Assembly (NCBI RefSeq): GCF_000473265.1
Contig: NZ_KI421511.1
Span: 919,731-983,730 of the forward strand
Source of the DNA: Amycolatopsis thermoflava N1165
GTDB lineage: Bacteria; Actinomycetota; Actinomycetes; Mycobacteriales; Pseudonocardiaceae
Reading direction: 5' to 3'
DNA length: 64,000 nucleotides
The translations under genes and the position numbers were made by a program. Below the pieces are notes generated by a model. That model was not told the DNA's origin and made no database searches. It saw only the letters and a list, made by a program, of their open reading frames with translations. Position 1 is the stretch's first letter. Each line of letters begins with the position of its first letter. Shown in pieces: positions 50,544-60,308 of the stretch.

Positions 50544-52214
50544 ATGAGCACCACATCGCACAAGCGCTACGACGCGCTCGTCGTCGGCTCCGGCGCCGCG
50601 GGCAGCATCGCGGTCAAGGAGCTGACCGAACGCGGGATGGACGTCCTGCTGCTCGAAGCCGGACGCGACATCACCGAGGCCGACTTCGTGCCGCAGCCCC
50701 CGAAACCGCCGGCGGCGATGAGCATCGACCTGGGCGCGCGTCTGCGCGCGGTGCTCAAGGGGCAGTACATCCAGTCGCGGCGCGCGATGTACCAGGAACA
50801 GAAGAACCCTTTCCTCGTCAACGATCTTCAGCATCCCTACGCCACCGAAGGCGGGGACTTCCTGTGGATTCGCGGTCAGCAACTGGGCGGACGCCTGCAC
50901 TCCTACGGGCGCGTGCTGCTGCGGGCCTCCGACCACGAGTTCAAGGGCGCCGGCATGGGCCTCGGTGGCGAGGACTGGCCGATCTCCTACGCCGATCTCG
51001 CGCCCTACTACGACCGGATCGAGGAGTTCATCGGCCTGTACGGGACCGACGAGGGCATCCCGAACCTGCCGGACGGCAAGTACCGTGGCACGTCCTTGTT
51101 GACCGAGGCCGAAAAGCACTTCAAGAGCACGGTTGAGGCCCGCTGGCCGGGCCGGCGCGTGGTGCCCTGGCGGTACGCGGCGCCCAACCCGCACCGGGTT
51201 CCGCTGGGCATCGTGGCCGCCAGGGCGACCGGCCGACTGATCACCCGCACGGACGCGATCGTGCGTCGCGTGACGCTCGATCCGAAGACCGGGCGGGCCG
51301 ACGGCGTCGTGTTCGTCGACCGGCACACCAAGAAGGAACACCGTGCCCACGCCGACGTCGTGGTGCTCTGCGCCTCCACTATCGAGTCGGTGCGGCTGCT
51401 GCTCAACTCCGCCACCGACGGCCACCCCGACGGGCTTGCGAACTCCTCAGGCCTGCTCGGCCGCTACTTCATGGACCAGACCCCGAGCCTGCTGTTCGGC
51501 CACGACCCGCACCACCCCGGCTTCGAGACGATCGACCCGGCCCCGCCGGATCCCTACTACCCGCCCGTCGGCGGCGTCTACATCCCGCGGTTCGACAATG
51601 TCGAGAAGATCACCAACCCCCGGTTCGCGCACGGCTGGGCGGTGCAGGGCACCATCGGCAGGCTGCCCGTGCCCGACGGCAATCCCGGCACAGTCGGGCT
51701 CATGGGCTTCGGCGAAATGCTGCCCTACCGGGACAACCGGATCACCCTGCACCCACGGCGCAAGGACGCCTGGGGAATTCCGATCCCGCGGATCCGGCTG
51801 GGCATCACCGACAACGAGCGCGCCCTGATGCGGGCGCAGGTCGCGGGCCTGCGCGAAATGGCCGAGGCCAGCGGCTTCCGGGTCAACTTCGCCGGATCGG
51901 CGCTGGGACTGGACTCGCGTAAGGTGTGGCCGGACGCCGACCCGCTCAGCCGGGCGATCTTCCGCCTCGGCTTCAGGAAGAGCCTGGCGATGGGCGCCGC
52001 CATCCACGAGTGCGGTGGCGCGCGCATGGGTTCGGACCCGAAGACCTCGGTCCTCAACGCCTACAACCAGGCCTGGGACGTGCCCAACCTGTTCGTCACC
52101 GACGCCAGTTCCTACGTCACCAACGGTGCCGTTGGACCGACCCTGACGATCATGGCCCTCACCGCCAGGGCCTGCGAGTACATCGCCGAGCAGCACGCCA
52201 CCGGCGCACTGTAG
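50544..52214 (+). CDS. carA: GMC-family FAD oxidoreductase, probable C-glycoside 3-oxidase (CarA-like)
   Basis: A 556-residue GMC oxidoreductase: FAD dinucleotide motif VVGSGAAGSIAVKEL at the N-terminus, Glu in LLEAGRD, RGQQLGGRLHSYG, and near the end His488 (AAIHECGGARMG) and Asn527 (SSYVTNGAVGP), the catalytic His/Asn pair. It belongs to the short-loop pyranose-oxidase-like branch that includes actinobacterial CarA, which oxidises the 3-OH of the sugar in aryl C-glycosides so that the deglycosidase can work. The C-deglycosidase subunit genes follow immediately. Electron acceptor unknown. Confidence 0.83.
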   Translation: MSTTSHKRYDALVVGSGAAGSIAVKELTERGMDVLLLEAGRDITEADFVPQPPKPPAAMSIDLGARLRAVLKGQYIQSRRAMYQEQKNPFLVNDLQHPYATEGGDFLWIRGQQLGGRLHSYGRVLLRASDHEFKGAGMGLGGEDWPISYADLAPYYDRIEEFIGLYGTDEGIPNLPDGKYRGTSLLTEAEKHFKSTVEARWPGRRVVPWRYAAPNPHRVPLGIVAARATGRLITRTDAIVRRVTLDPKTGRADGVVFVDRHTKKEHRAHADVVVLCASTIESVRLLLNSATDGHPDGLANSSGLLGRYFMDQTPSLLFGHDPHHPGFETIDPAPPDPYYPPVGGVYIPRFDNVEKITNPRFAHGWAVQGTIGRLPVPDGNPGTVGLMGFGEMLPYRDNRITLHPRRKDAWGIPIPRIRLGITDNERALMRAQVAGLREMAEASGFRVNFAGSALGLDSRKVWPDADPLSRAIFRLGFRKSLAMGAAIHECGGARMGSDPKTSVLNAYNQAWDVPNLFVTDASSYVTNGAVGPTLTIMALTARACEYIAEQHATGAL

Positions 52215-52226
52215 AGGAGGCAACCC

Positions 52227-52691
52227 GTGTTCGAGAACTTCCTCATCCGCGAGGACAGCCTGCGCAACGACCGCCGCGACGGCGAGGTGGTCGGTTTCTC
52301 CCTGGCCGTCCGCAACGCCAACTACCGCGGCGTGTACCTGTCCCTGCACAACGGCTACTACCTCGAAGTCGACGGCGTCGAATACCCGGTCAGCGCCCAG
52401 ACCTTCGAAATCAACGGCAGACCCCCGCGCGGCTTCGACGAGATCCGCACCGCGGTGTGGGAGCACTGGGACTACGACGACGAAGGCATCCTGCACGTCA
52501 CCGCACCCGGCGGCCTGGCTCCCGGGAAGCACGAGATCCGGTTCCAGCAGTCGGTCCTGGCCGCCTATGGGTACCAGCCCACCGACGAGGAATGGGTGGC
52601 CAACCCGCCCAAGCCCGGCTCCGGGGCCGGCTCGGACAAGGCGCCGCAGATCATGACCTACACCCTGATCCTGAACGAGGAGGAGAACTGA
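52227..52691 (+). CDS. carC: C-deglycosidase small subunit (DUF6379, CarC/DgpC-like)
   Basis: A 154-residue beta-rich protein with FENFLIREDSLRN, GYYLEVDGVEYPVSAQTFEINGR split by standard DUF6379 spacing, and MTYTLILNEE at the end. DUF6379 proteins are the beta subunits of C-glycoside deglycosidases (DgpC, CarC), which embrace the catalytic alpha subunit encoded next. GTG start with GAGGAGG six bases upstream. One-base overlap (TGATG) with the alpha-subunit gene fits a fixed subunit ratio. Confidence 0.85.
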   Translation: MFENFLIREDSLRNDRRDGEVVGFSLAVRNANYRGVYLSLHNGYYLEVDGVEYPVSAQTFEINGRPPRGFDEIRTAVWEHWDYDDEGILHVTAPGGLAPGKHEIRFQQSVLAAYGYQPTDEEWVANPPKPGSGAGSDKAPQIMTYTLILNEEEN

Positions 52692-53815
52692 TGGCCATCA
52701 AACGCGGCGTGTCGCTCTACAGCTACCAGCAGGCCCAGTTCTTCAAGGAACTCGATCTGCACGCCGAGATCCGCGAGGTCGGGCAGAACCTCGACGGCGC
52801 CGACGGCATCGAGATCGTCGACGAGATGTCCCTGCGCTACCCCGACCCCGGTGAGGCGTTCGTGCGCCAGTGGTTCGAGTGGATGCAGATCTACGGCACC
52901 CGGCCGGTCGCGATGGACGTCGGCATGGACGTGCTGCAGTTCCGCGACCACGTCATGACCATCGAGGAGTGCGCCGACCGGCTCCGCCACGACCTCCGGC
53001 TCGCCCAGCGGCTCGGGTTCGCCTGCGTGCGCGTCCTGTCGGTCGTGCCGATCGACGTGCTCACCGCCGCGCTCCCGCTGGCCGAGGAGCTGGACATCCG
53101 CCTCGGCAAGGAGATCCACCAGCCGATGCCGCTGGAGGGCAAGCAGGTCGGCGAGATCCTCGACGTCATCGAGCGCACCGGCACCCGCCACCTCGGCATC
53201 GTGCCCGACCTCGGCATCTTCCAGTTCCGCCCGTCCGAGGTGCAGCTGGCGTGGTTCGGCCGCCGCGGGGCACAGGCCTCGGCCCGCCATGCCGCGGTCG
53301 AGCTGGCCGACCAGCTGCACCGGCACGAGGCGCCGTTCGGGTTCGTCGACCTGTCCTTCAGCACCGCCGGCAACCTGCGCAGCGACTTCCGCCGGTTCCT
53401 CACCACGGGCGAGTGCGACCCCGCGTTCACCGACACCTTCCACGGCCTGCGCAAGTACACCGAGGAGCGTGTCGAGAACCCGCAGGAGATCGACTACACC
53501 GTCGTCGCCGAGGCCATCATCCTCTCCGACACCAAGGCCGACACGCTGCGCGAACTCGCTCCGCACGTCACCCACGTCCACGGCAAGTTCAACAACATGT
53601 CGCCCGTACCGGGGCAACCCGACCAGTTCCAGGAGCTGTCCATCGACTACGAGGCGGCGATCGGCGCGCTCAAGGCCGGCGGGTTCGACGGCTATATCAA
53701 CTCCGAATACGAGGGGCAGCGCTACTTCCAGGACGGCGGCCGCGAAGACCTCGCCGACGAGGTGGACCAGGTCCGCCGCCACCAGGAAATGCTGGGAAGG
53801 CTGCTGGCGGCATGA
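52691..53815 (+). CDS. carB: C-deglycosidase catalytic subunit (CarB/DgpB-like, isomerase fold)
   Basis: A 374-residue AP-endonuclease-2/xylose-isomerase-like TIM barrel. Probable metal ligands are Glu141 (KEIHQP), Asp173 (VPDLGIF), His297 (HVHGKF) and Glu339 (NSEYEG); His143 is a candidate base. In CarBC/DgpBC the metal-bound enediolate of the 3-keto sugar allows cleavage of the C-C bond to the aromatic ring. Starts in the stop of the small subunit gene and overlaps the next gene (ATGA). Without the DUF6379 neighbour it would be called only a sugar isomerase/epimerase. Confidence 0.83.
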   Translation: MAIKRGVSLYSYQQAQFFKELDLHAEIREVGQNLDGADGIEIVDEMSLRYPDPGEAFVRQWFEWMQIYGTRPVAMDVGMDVLQFRDHVMTIEECADRLRHDLRLAQRLGFACVRVLSVVPIDVLTAALPLAEELDIRLGKEIHQPMPLEGKQVGEILDVIERTGTRHLGIVPDLGIFQFRPSEVQLAWFGRRGAQASARHAAVELADQLHRHEAPFGFVDLSFSTAGNLRSDFRRFLTTGECDPAFTDTFHGLRKYTEERVENPQEIDYTVVAEAIILSDTKADTLRELAPHVTHVHGKFNNMSPVPGQPDQFQELSIDYEAAIGALKAGGFDGYINSEYEGQRYFQDGGREDLADEVDQVRRHQEMLGRLLAA

Positions 53816-54981
53816 AACTGGTGGCCTACATCGGTTCCTATCGCGACGAGTCCGGCGACGGCGGCGGCATCACCGTGCTCGCCGTGAGCCGGGACGGCCG
53901 GTCCCTGACCCCGGTGAGCCAGGTGCCCGAGCCCAGGGAAGCCGGTTACCTCGCCTACCTGGACGGAACCCTGTACGCGGTCGACGAACGCAAGACCGAC
54001 GGCCGGGGACCGGTCGAACCAGCGGCGAGCGTGCACGCGTTCGCCGCCGACCCGCGCGACGGCAGCCTGACCTGGCTGAACTCGCGGCTCGCGCCCGGAC
54101 CCCGGCCCACTTTCCTGAGCACGGACGGGCAGGTGCTGGTCACGGCCAACCACGGCGACTTCGACCACGTCGAACACGTGGTGCGCACCCCCGGCGGCGG
54201 GTGGACCGTCGAGTACCTCTACGACGACTCCACTGTCATCCTGTATGAGCTGGAAGGCGACGGGCGCCTCGGGGAGATCCGGGACCTGCACGTTCTGACC
54301 GGGCACGGCACGGACCCCAACAGCTCGGCCCAGGCGGGCGGGCACGGGCAGGCGAGCCCGCACGCCCACTGCGCCGTCATCGACCCTTCCGGACGCCACG
54401 TGCTCGTGTGCGACAAGGGCACGGACCGGATCCTGGTCTTCGCCCTCGGCGACACCCTGAACCTGAAGCGCACCTACACCTTCGAGGACGAGACCGGGCC
54501 ACGACACCTGGCCTTCGAGCCCGGCACCGGTCGGGCGTTCGTCACCTGCGAGTTCTCCTCCGAGCTGGCGTCGTTCGCCTTCGACCCGGCGTCGGGGGAA
54601 CTGCGACCGCTGGATCGCGTGCCGACCGTGGCGTCCGGCTACCGGGGCCGCAACGAACCGGCGGAGGTCCGTGTCCACCCCCGCGGCGGACATGTCTACG
54701 TCAACAACCGCGGCGAGGACTCGCTGGCGTGGTTCCGAGCCGACCGCGAGGGACGACTGCTCCGGCTCGGGCACGTCCCGCTGGCGCGTTCGGTCCACCC
54801 CGGTCTCGCGGCGCGCAGCTTCGCGTTCGACCCCACCGGCACCTTCCTCCTGCTGGCCGACCGGCCGGCGGGACTGGTCCGGTCCTTCGCCGTCGACGCC
54901 GAGGACGGCCAGGTCCGTCCACTCGCGACGGTCGCCGTCGCCGAGCCGTCGTTCGTCGCGTTCGCGGAGGTGACCGGATGA
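53812..54981 (+). CDS. Lactonase-type beta-propeller (6-phosphogluconolactonase-like)
   Basis: A 389-residue seven-bladed propeller of the Pgl/YkgB lactonase family: AYIGSYRD at the N-terminus, [55 protein letters not shown], and [23 protein letters not shown]. His/Glu clusters on the propeller face fit hydrolysis of a sugar lactone. No signal peptide. Inside the C-glycoside operon it may open a keto-lactone made from the released sugar, or help release it (inference). Confidence 0.85.
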   Translation: MKLVAYIGSYRDESGDGGGITVLAVSRDGRSLTPVSQVPEPREAGYLAYLDGTLYAVDERKTDGRGPVEPAASVHAFAADPRDGSLTWLNSRLAPGPRPTFLSTDGQVLVTANHGDFDHVEHVVRTPGGGWTVEYLYDDSTVILYELEGDGRLGEIRDLHVLTGHGTDPNSSAQAGGHGQASPHAHCAVIDPSGRHVLVCDKGTDRILVFALGDTLNLKRTYTFEDETGPRHLAFEPGTGRAFVTCEFSSELASFAFDPASGELRPLDRVPTVASGYRGRNEPAEVRVHPRGGHVYVNNRGEDSLAWFRADREGRLLRLGHVPLARSVHPGLAARSFAFDPTGTFLLLADRPAGLVRSFAVDAEDGQVRPLATVAVAEPSFVAFAEVTG

Positions 54982-56060
54982 ACGTGGTCATCCTGGGCAC
55001 CGGCATGATCGGCGAAGTCCACCGCAGGGCCGCCCTCATGGCAGGAGCACGGATCATCGGTGCGATGGCCTCCACGCCGCGGCGCTCGGAGGAGGCCGCT
55101 TCGCGGTGGGGCACCGAACCCGTCCGCTCCCTCGACGAACTGGCCGGGCTGGCACCCGATGTGGTGCACGTGTGCAGTCCCAACAGCCTCCACGCCGATC
55201 ACGTCGAAGCGGCCATCGACGCGGGCGCGCACGTCATCTGCGAGAAGCCGCTCGCCGTCGGCAGCGACGTCGCCGAACGCCTGACGTGTCTGGCCGAGGA
55301 CCGCGGCAAGGTCGCGACCGTGCCCTTCGTGTACCGGTTCCACCCGCTGGTGCGGGAGATCCGGGCGCGGGTCACGGCGGGCGAGTTCGGGCGCTGGCAA
55401 CTGCTGCACGGCAGCTACCTGCAGGACTGGCTGCTGTCACCGGAGGCCACCAGCTGGCGCGTCGACTCCGCGGCCGGCGGGCCGTCGCGCGCCTTCGCCG
55501 ACATCGGCTCGCACTGGTGCGACCTGATGGAGTTCGTGACCGGCGAACGCATCGCGACCGTCCTCGCGGCCATGACCACGACCGTTCCGGAGCGCCCGGT
55601 CGGCAGCTCGGTGCGCGCCGTGGACACCGAGGACGCGGCGACGGTGCTGTTCACCACGCGCTCGGGTGTCCTCGGCTCCGTCACCGTCTCGCAGGTGTCC
55701 GCAGGCCGGAAGAACAGGCTGTGGTTCGAGTTCGACGGACAGCACCGCTCCGCGGTCTTCGACCAGGAGAACCCGGAGACGGCCTGGCTCGGCTCGCAAG
55801 CCTCGGCGGAAGTCCTCGCGCGGGGCGCCGTCCCCGCCTCGGCCGAGCACCGCAGGTTGTCCACACTGCCGCCCGGCCATCCGCAGGGTTACGCGCAGTG
55901 CTTCGACAACTTCGTCGCCGACACCTACGGGGTCATCCACGGCGAGAAGCGCGACGGCCTGCCCACCTTCGCCGACGGGAACCGCTCGGCGCACATCGTC
56001 GACGCCGTCGTCGAATCGGCACGAACCGGGCGGTGGACCCCGGTGCAGGAGGAATCATGA
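54978..56060 (+). CDS. Gfo/Idh/MocA-family oxidoreductase
   Basis: A 360-residue NAD(P)-dependent sugar oxidoreductase: Rossmann motif [24 protein letters not shown], and the catalytic Lys in [19 protein letters not shown] carries the second catalytic Asp-x3-His. It probably reduces or oxidises the 3-keto sugar, or a 1,5-anhydro derivative, after deglycosylation. In the gut-type Dgp system a protein of this family performs the first sugar oxidation; here the GMC enzyme is the better candidate for that, so this one likely works downstream (inference). Confidence 0.88.
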   Translation: MNVVILGTGMIGEVHRRAALMAGARIIGAMASTPRRSEEAASRWGTEPVRSLDELAGLAPDVVHVCSPNSLHADHVEAAIDAGAHVICEKPLAVGSDVAERLTCLAEDRGKVATVPFVYRFHPLVREIRARVTAGEFGRWQLLHGSYLQDWLLSPEATSWRVDSAAGGPSRAFADIGSHWCDLMEFVTGERIATVLAAMTTTVPERPVGSSVRAVDTEDAATVLFTTRSGVLGSVTVSQVSAGRKNRLWFEFDGQHRSAVFDQENPETAWLGSQASAEVLARGAVPASAEHRRLSTLPPGHPQGYAQCFDNFVADTYGVIHGEKRDGLPTFADGNRSAHIVDAVVESARTGRWTPVQEES

Positions 56061-57064
56061 ACCAGCCGGTCACGCTGTTCACCGGGCAATGGGCCGACCT
56101 GCCCCTGGACGAGGTGGCGAAGCTCGCCGCCGGATGGGGCTACGACGGGCTCGAACTCGCCTGCTCCGGCGACCACCTCGACGTCTGGCGCGCGGCCGAG
56201 GACGCGGACTACCTGGACAGCCGGCGCCGCATCCTCGACCAGCACGGGCTGAAACTGTTCGCCATCTCCAACCACCTCACCGGACAGGCCGTCTGCGACG
56301 ACCCCATCGACTTCCGGCACGAAGCGATTGTCCGGCCACGCGTGTGGGGTGACGGGGACGCCGAAGGCGTGCGGCGGCGGGCCGCGGAGGAGATGCGGCT
56401 GACCGCGCAGGTCGCCCGCAAGCTCGGCGTCGACACCGTCGTCGGGTTCACCGGTTCGAAGATCTGGCCCTACGTTGCGATGTTCCCGCCTGTCCCGGAG
56501 TCCGTCATCGACGCCGGCTACGAGGACTTCGCGCGCCGCTGGAACCCCATCCTCGACGTGTTCGACAGCGAAGGCGTCCGCTTCGCCCACGAAGTCCACC
56601 CCAGCGAAATCGCCTACGACCACTGGTCCAGCGTGCGCACTCTCGACGCCGTCAACCACCGCTCGGCGTTCGGGTTCAACTGGGACCCCTCGCACATGAT
56701 GTGGCAGAACATCGACCCGGTCGGCTTCATCTGGGACTTCCGCGACCGCATCTACCACGTCGACTGCAAGGACACCCGCCTCCGCCCACCGCACGGCCGA
56801 GCCGGAGTCCTCGGCTCGCACCTGCCCTGGGGCGACCCGCGCCGCGGATGGGACTTCGTCTCCACCGGCCACGGCGACGTCCCCTGGGAAGACGCCTTCC
56901 GGACCCTGCGCGCCATCGGCTACGCCGGCCCGATCTCGATCGAATGGGAAGACGCCGGCATGGACCGCCACCAGGGCGCCGCCGAAGCCCTCGCCTTCGT
57001 GCGCTCGCTGCTGTGGCAGCCCCCGTCCGCGCGCTTCGACGCGGCCTTCAGTCACCGCGAGTGA
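56057..57064 (+). CDS. Sugar phosphate isomerase/epimerase-like TIM barrel
   Basis: A 335-residue AP-endonuclease-2-like barrel: Glu in [13 protein letters not shown], Asp and His in FNWDPSHM, His/Asp in YHVDCKDT and Glu in [10 protein letters not shown] are the expected metal ligands. [17 protein letters not shown] starts the barrel. It is longer than DgpB-type proteins and has no DUF6379 partner, so it is more probably a keto-sugar isomerase, epimerase or dehydratase. It overlaps both neighbours (ATGA upstream, GTGA with pabB). Confidence 0.87.
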   Translation: MNQPVTLFTGQWADLPLDEVAKLAAGWGYDGLELACSGDHLDVWRAAEDADYLDSRRRILDQHGLKLFAISNHLTGQAVCDDPIDFRHEAIVRPRVWGDGDAEGVRRRAAEEMRLTAQVARKLGVDTVVGFTGSKIWPYVAMFPPVPESVIDAGYEDFARRWNPILDVFDSEGVRFAHEVHPSEIAYDHWSSVRTLDAVNHRSAFGFNWDPSHMMWQNIDPVGFIWDFRDRIYHVDCKDTRLRPPHGRAGVLGSHLPWGDPRRGWDFVSTGHGDVPWEDAFRTLRAIGYAGPISIEWEDAGMDRHQGAAEALAFVRSLLWQPPSARFDAAFSHRE

Positions 57065-58242
57065 GTTCCTGGGGCAGGTTCGACGACCTGCGGGCAGGCA
57101 CCGCCTTGCGCTTTCCGCAGGTCGCCCGCGAGCTCGTGGCTACCCGGCCGGACGAGGTACCGGCCGTGCTGGCCGAGGTCGAGGCCGCGTCCCATCGCGG
57201 ATGGTGGGCGTTCGGGTTCCTCAGCTACGAGGCAGCCGCGGGACTGGGCCCTGCCATGCCCGCCCATGACCCGGTGGAGGGCTTGCCACTGGCGTGGTTC
57301 GGACTGGCCGCCGCGCCCGAACGTGTCGAGGTCCAAGAACCCGCGGAGGCTGTCGGCTATCAACTGGGGGAATGGCGCTACGACTGGAGCCCTGCCGAGC
57401 ACGCTCTCGCCGTCGACACTGTTCGCCGGCACATCGCCGCAGGCGAGACCTACCAATGCAATCTGACGACGCGCGTCCGCGCCCAGTTCGACGGTGACGC
57501 CGTTCCGCTCTACGCCCACCTCGTGAATGGCCAGGCAGCGTCCTACAACGCCTATCTCGATATCGGTCCGTTCGCGATCGCCAGCGCGAGCCCTGAGCTG
57601 TTCTTCGAAATCCGCTCAGGCCGGCTGTCGATGCGGCCGATGAAGGGCACCGCGCCGCGAGGCCGCTCTCCTGCGGAGGACCGGCGGATACTCGCTCGGC
57701 TGCGAGCCAGTGAGAAGGAACGAGCGGAAAACATCATGATCGTGGACCTGATCCGCAACGACATGGCCAGGCTGGCCGTACCGGGAGGTGTGTCCGCGAC
57801 CGCGTTGTGCAGTGCCGAGCAGTACCCGACCGTGCACCAGCTCACCTCCGAGGTCACCGCGCGCCTGCGACCAGAGGTTGGCCTCACGGAGGTCTTTCGC
57901 GCGCTGTTCCCGTGCGGTTCTGTGACAGGCGCACCCAAGCTGCGCACCATGGAAATCATCCGCGACCTCGAACCCGGCCCTCGCGGCGTCTACTGCGGAA
58001 CAATCGGAGTGGTCGCTCCGGCCGGTTCCCCTGTCCGGGCGCGCTTCAGTGTCGCTATCCGCACAGCTGTCGCAGATCGCTCCGCGCATTACGTGACCTA
58101 CGGCACAGGGGGTGGCATCACGTGGGACTCCGATCCTGGCGCCGAGTACGCCGAGCTACAGGCGAAAGCCGCCATCCTGATCGGCGTCCGAAGAAGCAAC
58201 TCAGGAACTCGGGGAGCTGATCACAACCGAGCGTCGGCATAA
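57061..58242 (+). CDS. pabB: Aminodeoxychorismate synthase component I
   Basis: A 393-residue chorismate-binding enzyme: [12 protein letters not shown], the conserved [19 protein letters not shown] (the PIKGT-type motif of PabB), [26 protein letters not shown] and [11 protein letters not shown]. It makes aminodeoxychorismate, the pABA precursor, with a glutaminase partner not present here. Its GTG overlaps the isomerase stop (GTGA), so it is translationally tied to the C-glycoside operon. Together with folP it suggests that folate supply is built into this catabolic region. The first 90 residues are Ala-rich and less conserved. Confidence 0.92.
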   Translation: MSSWGRFDDLRAGTALRFPQVARELVATRPDEVPAVLAEVEAASHRGWWAFGFLSYEAAAGLGPAMPAHDPVEGLPLAWFGLAAAPERVEVQEPAEAVGYQLGEWRYDWSPAEHALAVDTVRRHIAAGETYQCNLTTRVRAQFDGDAVPLYAHLVNGQAASYNAYLDIGPFAIASASPELFFEIRSGRLSMRPMKGTAPRGRSPAEDRRILARLRASEKERAENIMIVDLIRNDMARLAVPGGVSATALCSAEQYPTVHQLTSEVTARLRPEVGLTEVFRALFPCGSVTGAPKLRTMEIIRDLEPGPRGVYCGTIGVVAPAGSPVRARFSVAIRTAVADRSAHYVTYGTGGGITWDSDPGAEYAELQAKAAILIGVRRSNSGTRGADHNRASA

Positions 58243-58249
58243 TGCCGGC

Positions 58250-59685
58250 GTGAGCGACCACTCTGATCTTCGTGCTGCCTGTCGCGTATTCGTTGCGTGG
58301 GCGTTCGCCGCGCTCGCAGCCGAGCACGTGATACCTGCGCCGCGCTACCACGCGTACATGGCCATTGGTCGCGATTACTTTGGCGACAGCATCATGCCGC
58401 TCGCCGAGTTCACCGCGTTGGAGGCGCTGCTGAACAAGCGCTACTCCGAGCGCTTCGCCGATCCACTCAGCCGTGAGCATGCCGAGTTTGCCAACACGTA
58501 TATCTTCGGCCTACTGGAAGCATGCATCATTCGCTGCGCACAAGCCGGGGACTTCACTCCGAGCGGGCCGACGGTCGAGGGTGTCATCGACGAACTGCTC
58601 GCCGTCTTGGGAACCAGCACCCGCGAACTGGTCTGCGCCCGGCACGTCTCCCATCTCACCACCGCGAGTGGCAACGAGATCCAGATCGGGGACATCACGA
58701 TCGTTCCCCAGCCCGAGCACTCCTACGGGTTTCTGGCCGACCGAATTCGCCGAGAGATCCCCGGCGCACCCCGTGCCTGGAAACGCGACCTGCCGCATCC
58801 CTACGACCCTCCGCACGCACTGCTGATCATTCGTGGAACCACCGACACCGTCAACCCGTACGTCGCCCGGGACCGGCTGTCAGCCAAACTGGAGAGGTTT
58901 CTCCTGCTCGCGCGGTTGATGACCGCCGGCACGGTTCAGTCGGACTACGAAGTAAGCGGGATGACAACGCTGATCGCGTGCATGAACCCGCGGATCCACG
59001 TGTCCGGCAAGGGCCTGCTCGACACCCTGGTCCGCCGCACCGTGCGGTTGACCGGCGACGAGGCAGCGGTCTTCGCCGCGGTCAGCAACATGATCGACAC
59101 CGTCGACATCAAGCGGGATGGCATCGTCGCGACCTCGTTTGACGTCGCCCTCGGCAAGTACAACCAGTCCCATAACACCGGCAGCCCCTACGAACATCTG
59201 GTCGACCTGGCCACGGCATTAGAAGGTGTTCTCATCGGTGCCGAGAACGAGGGCGAAGGATTGACCCTCCGCCTGTGCACCAGAGCCGCCGCGCTCCTGG
59301 CGAGGGACGACGACCCGGCAGCCGCGGTCTTCAACGACGTCAAAGAGCTGTACGGCCTGCGATCGAACACCGATTTGGCCTGGCCCTCGCTTATGCTGTC
59401 GACCGGATGCGCGACCTGGTTCGGCGCGCCATCCTGGCGCGCCTTTGTCTCGCCGAACAGCACAACCCCATTTGGCCGCTCACCGGACGCATTGCCGTCG
59501 ACGCTCTCCTCGCAGACGATCACCAACGGGAGACATGGCGAAGTCACTGGCACACACGCCTGGCCTCGCTTGGAGCCGACTATGCCGGCGGCAAACCCGC
59601 GCGGCCGTCGACACCATCTCGCAGGAGGACCGATAGACGACGGCAAGCGCGGATTCCGCACCGCTCGGTATCAACTCGCTACTGA
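58250..59685 (+). pseudogene. HEPN/Apea-like protein, frameshifted near the RNase motif
   Basis: The first frame (GTG at 58250) gives about 370 residues: a variable N-terminal part and a helical module with LSAKLERFLLLARLM, PYEHLVDLATALEGVLIG, LRLCTRAAALLARD and ELYGLRS, as in Apea-like HEPN proteins, where an R-x4-6-H RNase motif follows LRS. At about 59359-59370 this frame becomes unlike the family, and the continuation (FGLALAYAVDRMRDLVRRAIL, then LAEQHNPIWPL) is in another frame, ending at 59685. The first frame itself runs on to 60043 as low-quality sequence. The break may be a true lesion or a sequencing error. It differs in base use from neighbours. Family assignment from pattern memory. 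Confidence 0.6.
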
Positions 59686-59913
59686 ATCGACGCGAGTTCG
59701 CCGTTCCGCCTGTTCCTCCCTGAGCGCGGACACCAGCAACCGCGAACGCGCTGCCCCGATACGCAAGCGCTTCCCCAGCGTCTCGGCTGAGATCGGCCGT
59801 CGATACAGCGCCCAATGGTGGGCATCCTCCTGTATGGCCCGCTCCACCAGACCAGCATCGTCAATGCGCGCAAGCATCGAGTCGTCGGTGACCGTTCGCG
59901 TTTCGTGGAACAT
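59671..59913 (-). CDS. Small helix-turn-helix protein
   Basis: An 80-residue protein. Segment YRRPISAETLGKRLRIGAARSRLLVSALR has the form of a helix-turn-helix common in small proteins of actinobacterial accessory elements (from memory; written here in parts: PISAETLGKRL, GAARSRLLV). GGAAGG lies nine bases before the ATG. It is convergent with the HEPN-like gene and overlaps its restored end by 15 bases. It may be a remnant of a larger mobile-element regulator. Function unknown. Confidence 0.5.
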   Translation of the reverse strand: MFHETRTVTDDSMLARIDDAGLVERAIQEDAHHWALYRRPISAETLGKRLRIGAARSRLLVSALREEQAERRTRVDSVAS

Positions 59914-60058
59914 CGGCTGCCACCTTCCCGCGCCACTCCGGGTGCCGGCGATCCACTCCCAGCACGACCCCTCGGCGGTGCGGGCTCCGAGCGTGGGAAG
60001 GTTCAGTGCCGAGCCGAGACCGATTGTCGTCGCGCAGGTCTGACGCGCTCGAGGTGAA

Positions 60059-60237
60059 ATGGAGGAAGAAGTACGGTGCGATGATCCGGCTCTCGACCAG
60101 TGCGTCCAGGTGCACAGCGGCGCGCTGGAGCGCGGCCACGTGATCGAGCACCTCTACCGCGCATCTACGAGGGCGCCTCCGAGGTGCAGCGCTCCATCAT
60201 CGCCCGCGAACTGTTCAAGGAAAGGAACTCCCGATGA
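60059..60237 (+). pseudogene. C-terminal remnant of an acyl-CoA dehydrogenase
   Basis: ALDQCVQVHSG and VIEHLYRA in one frame, then IYEGASEVQRSIIARELF in another ending with TGA at 60235-60237, match the last 50 or so residues of acyl-CoA dehydrogenases (Q-x-H-G-G, then IYEGTSEVQ). The RDARIFR piece expected between them is missing and the frame changes at about 60163. No N-terminal part is present upstream, so this is a decayed fragment left by deletion or rearrangement. Confidence 0.7.
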
Positions 60238-60308
60238 CGCCTTTCCGCACCTCTCCCTCATTGGCGCTTCACCAGAGCGGCCGTCGCACCGCGCCACCCG
60301 TGAAGGGG

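Noticed and set aside
59686..60043. Continuation of the HEPN-like first frame to 60043
   Set aside because: The residues after about position 370 are low-quality and Ser/Arg-rich, overlap an opposite-strand gene, and the family-like continuation is in another frame.
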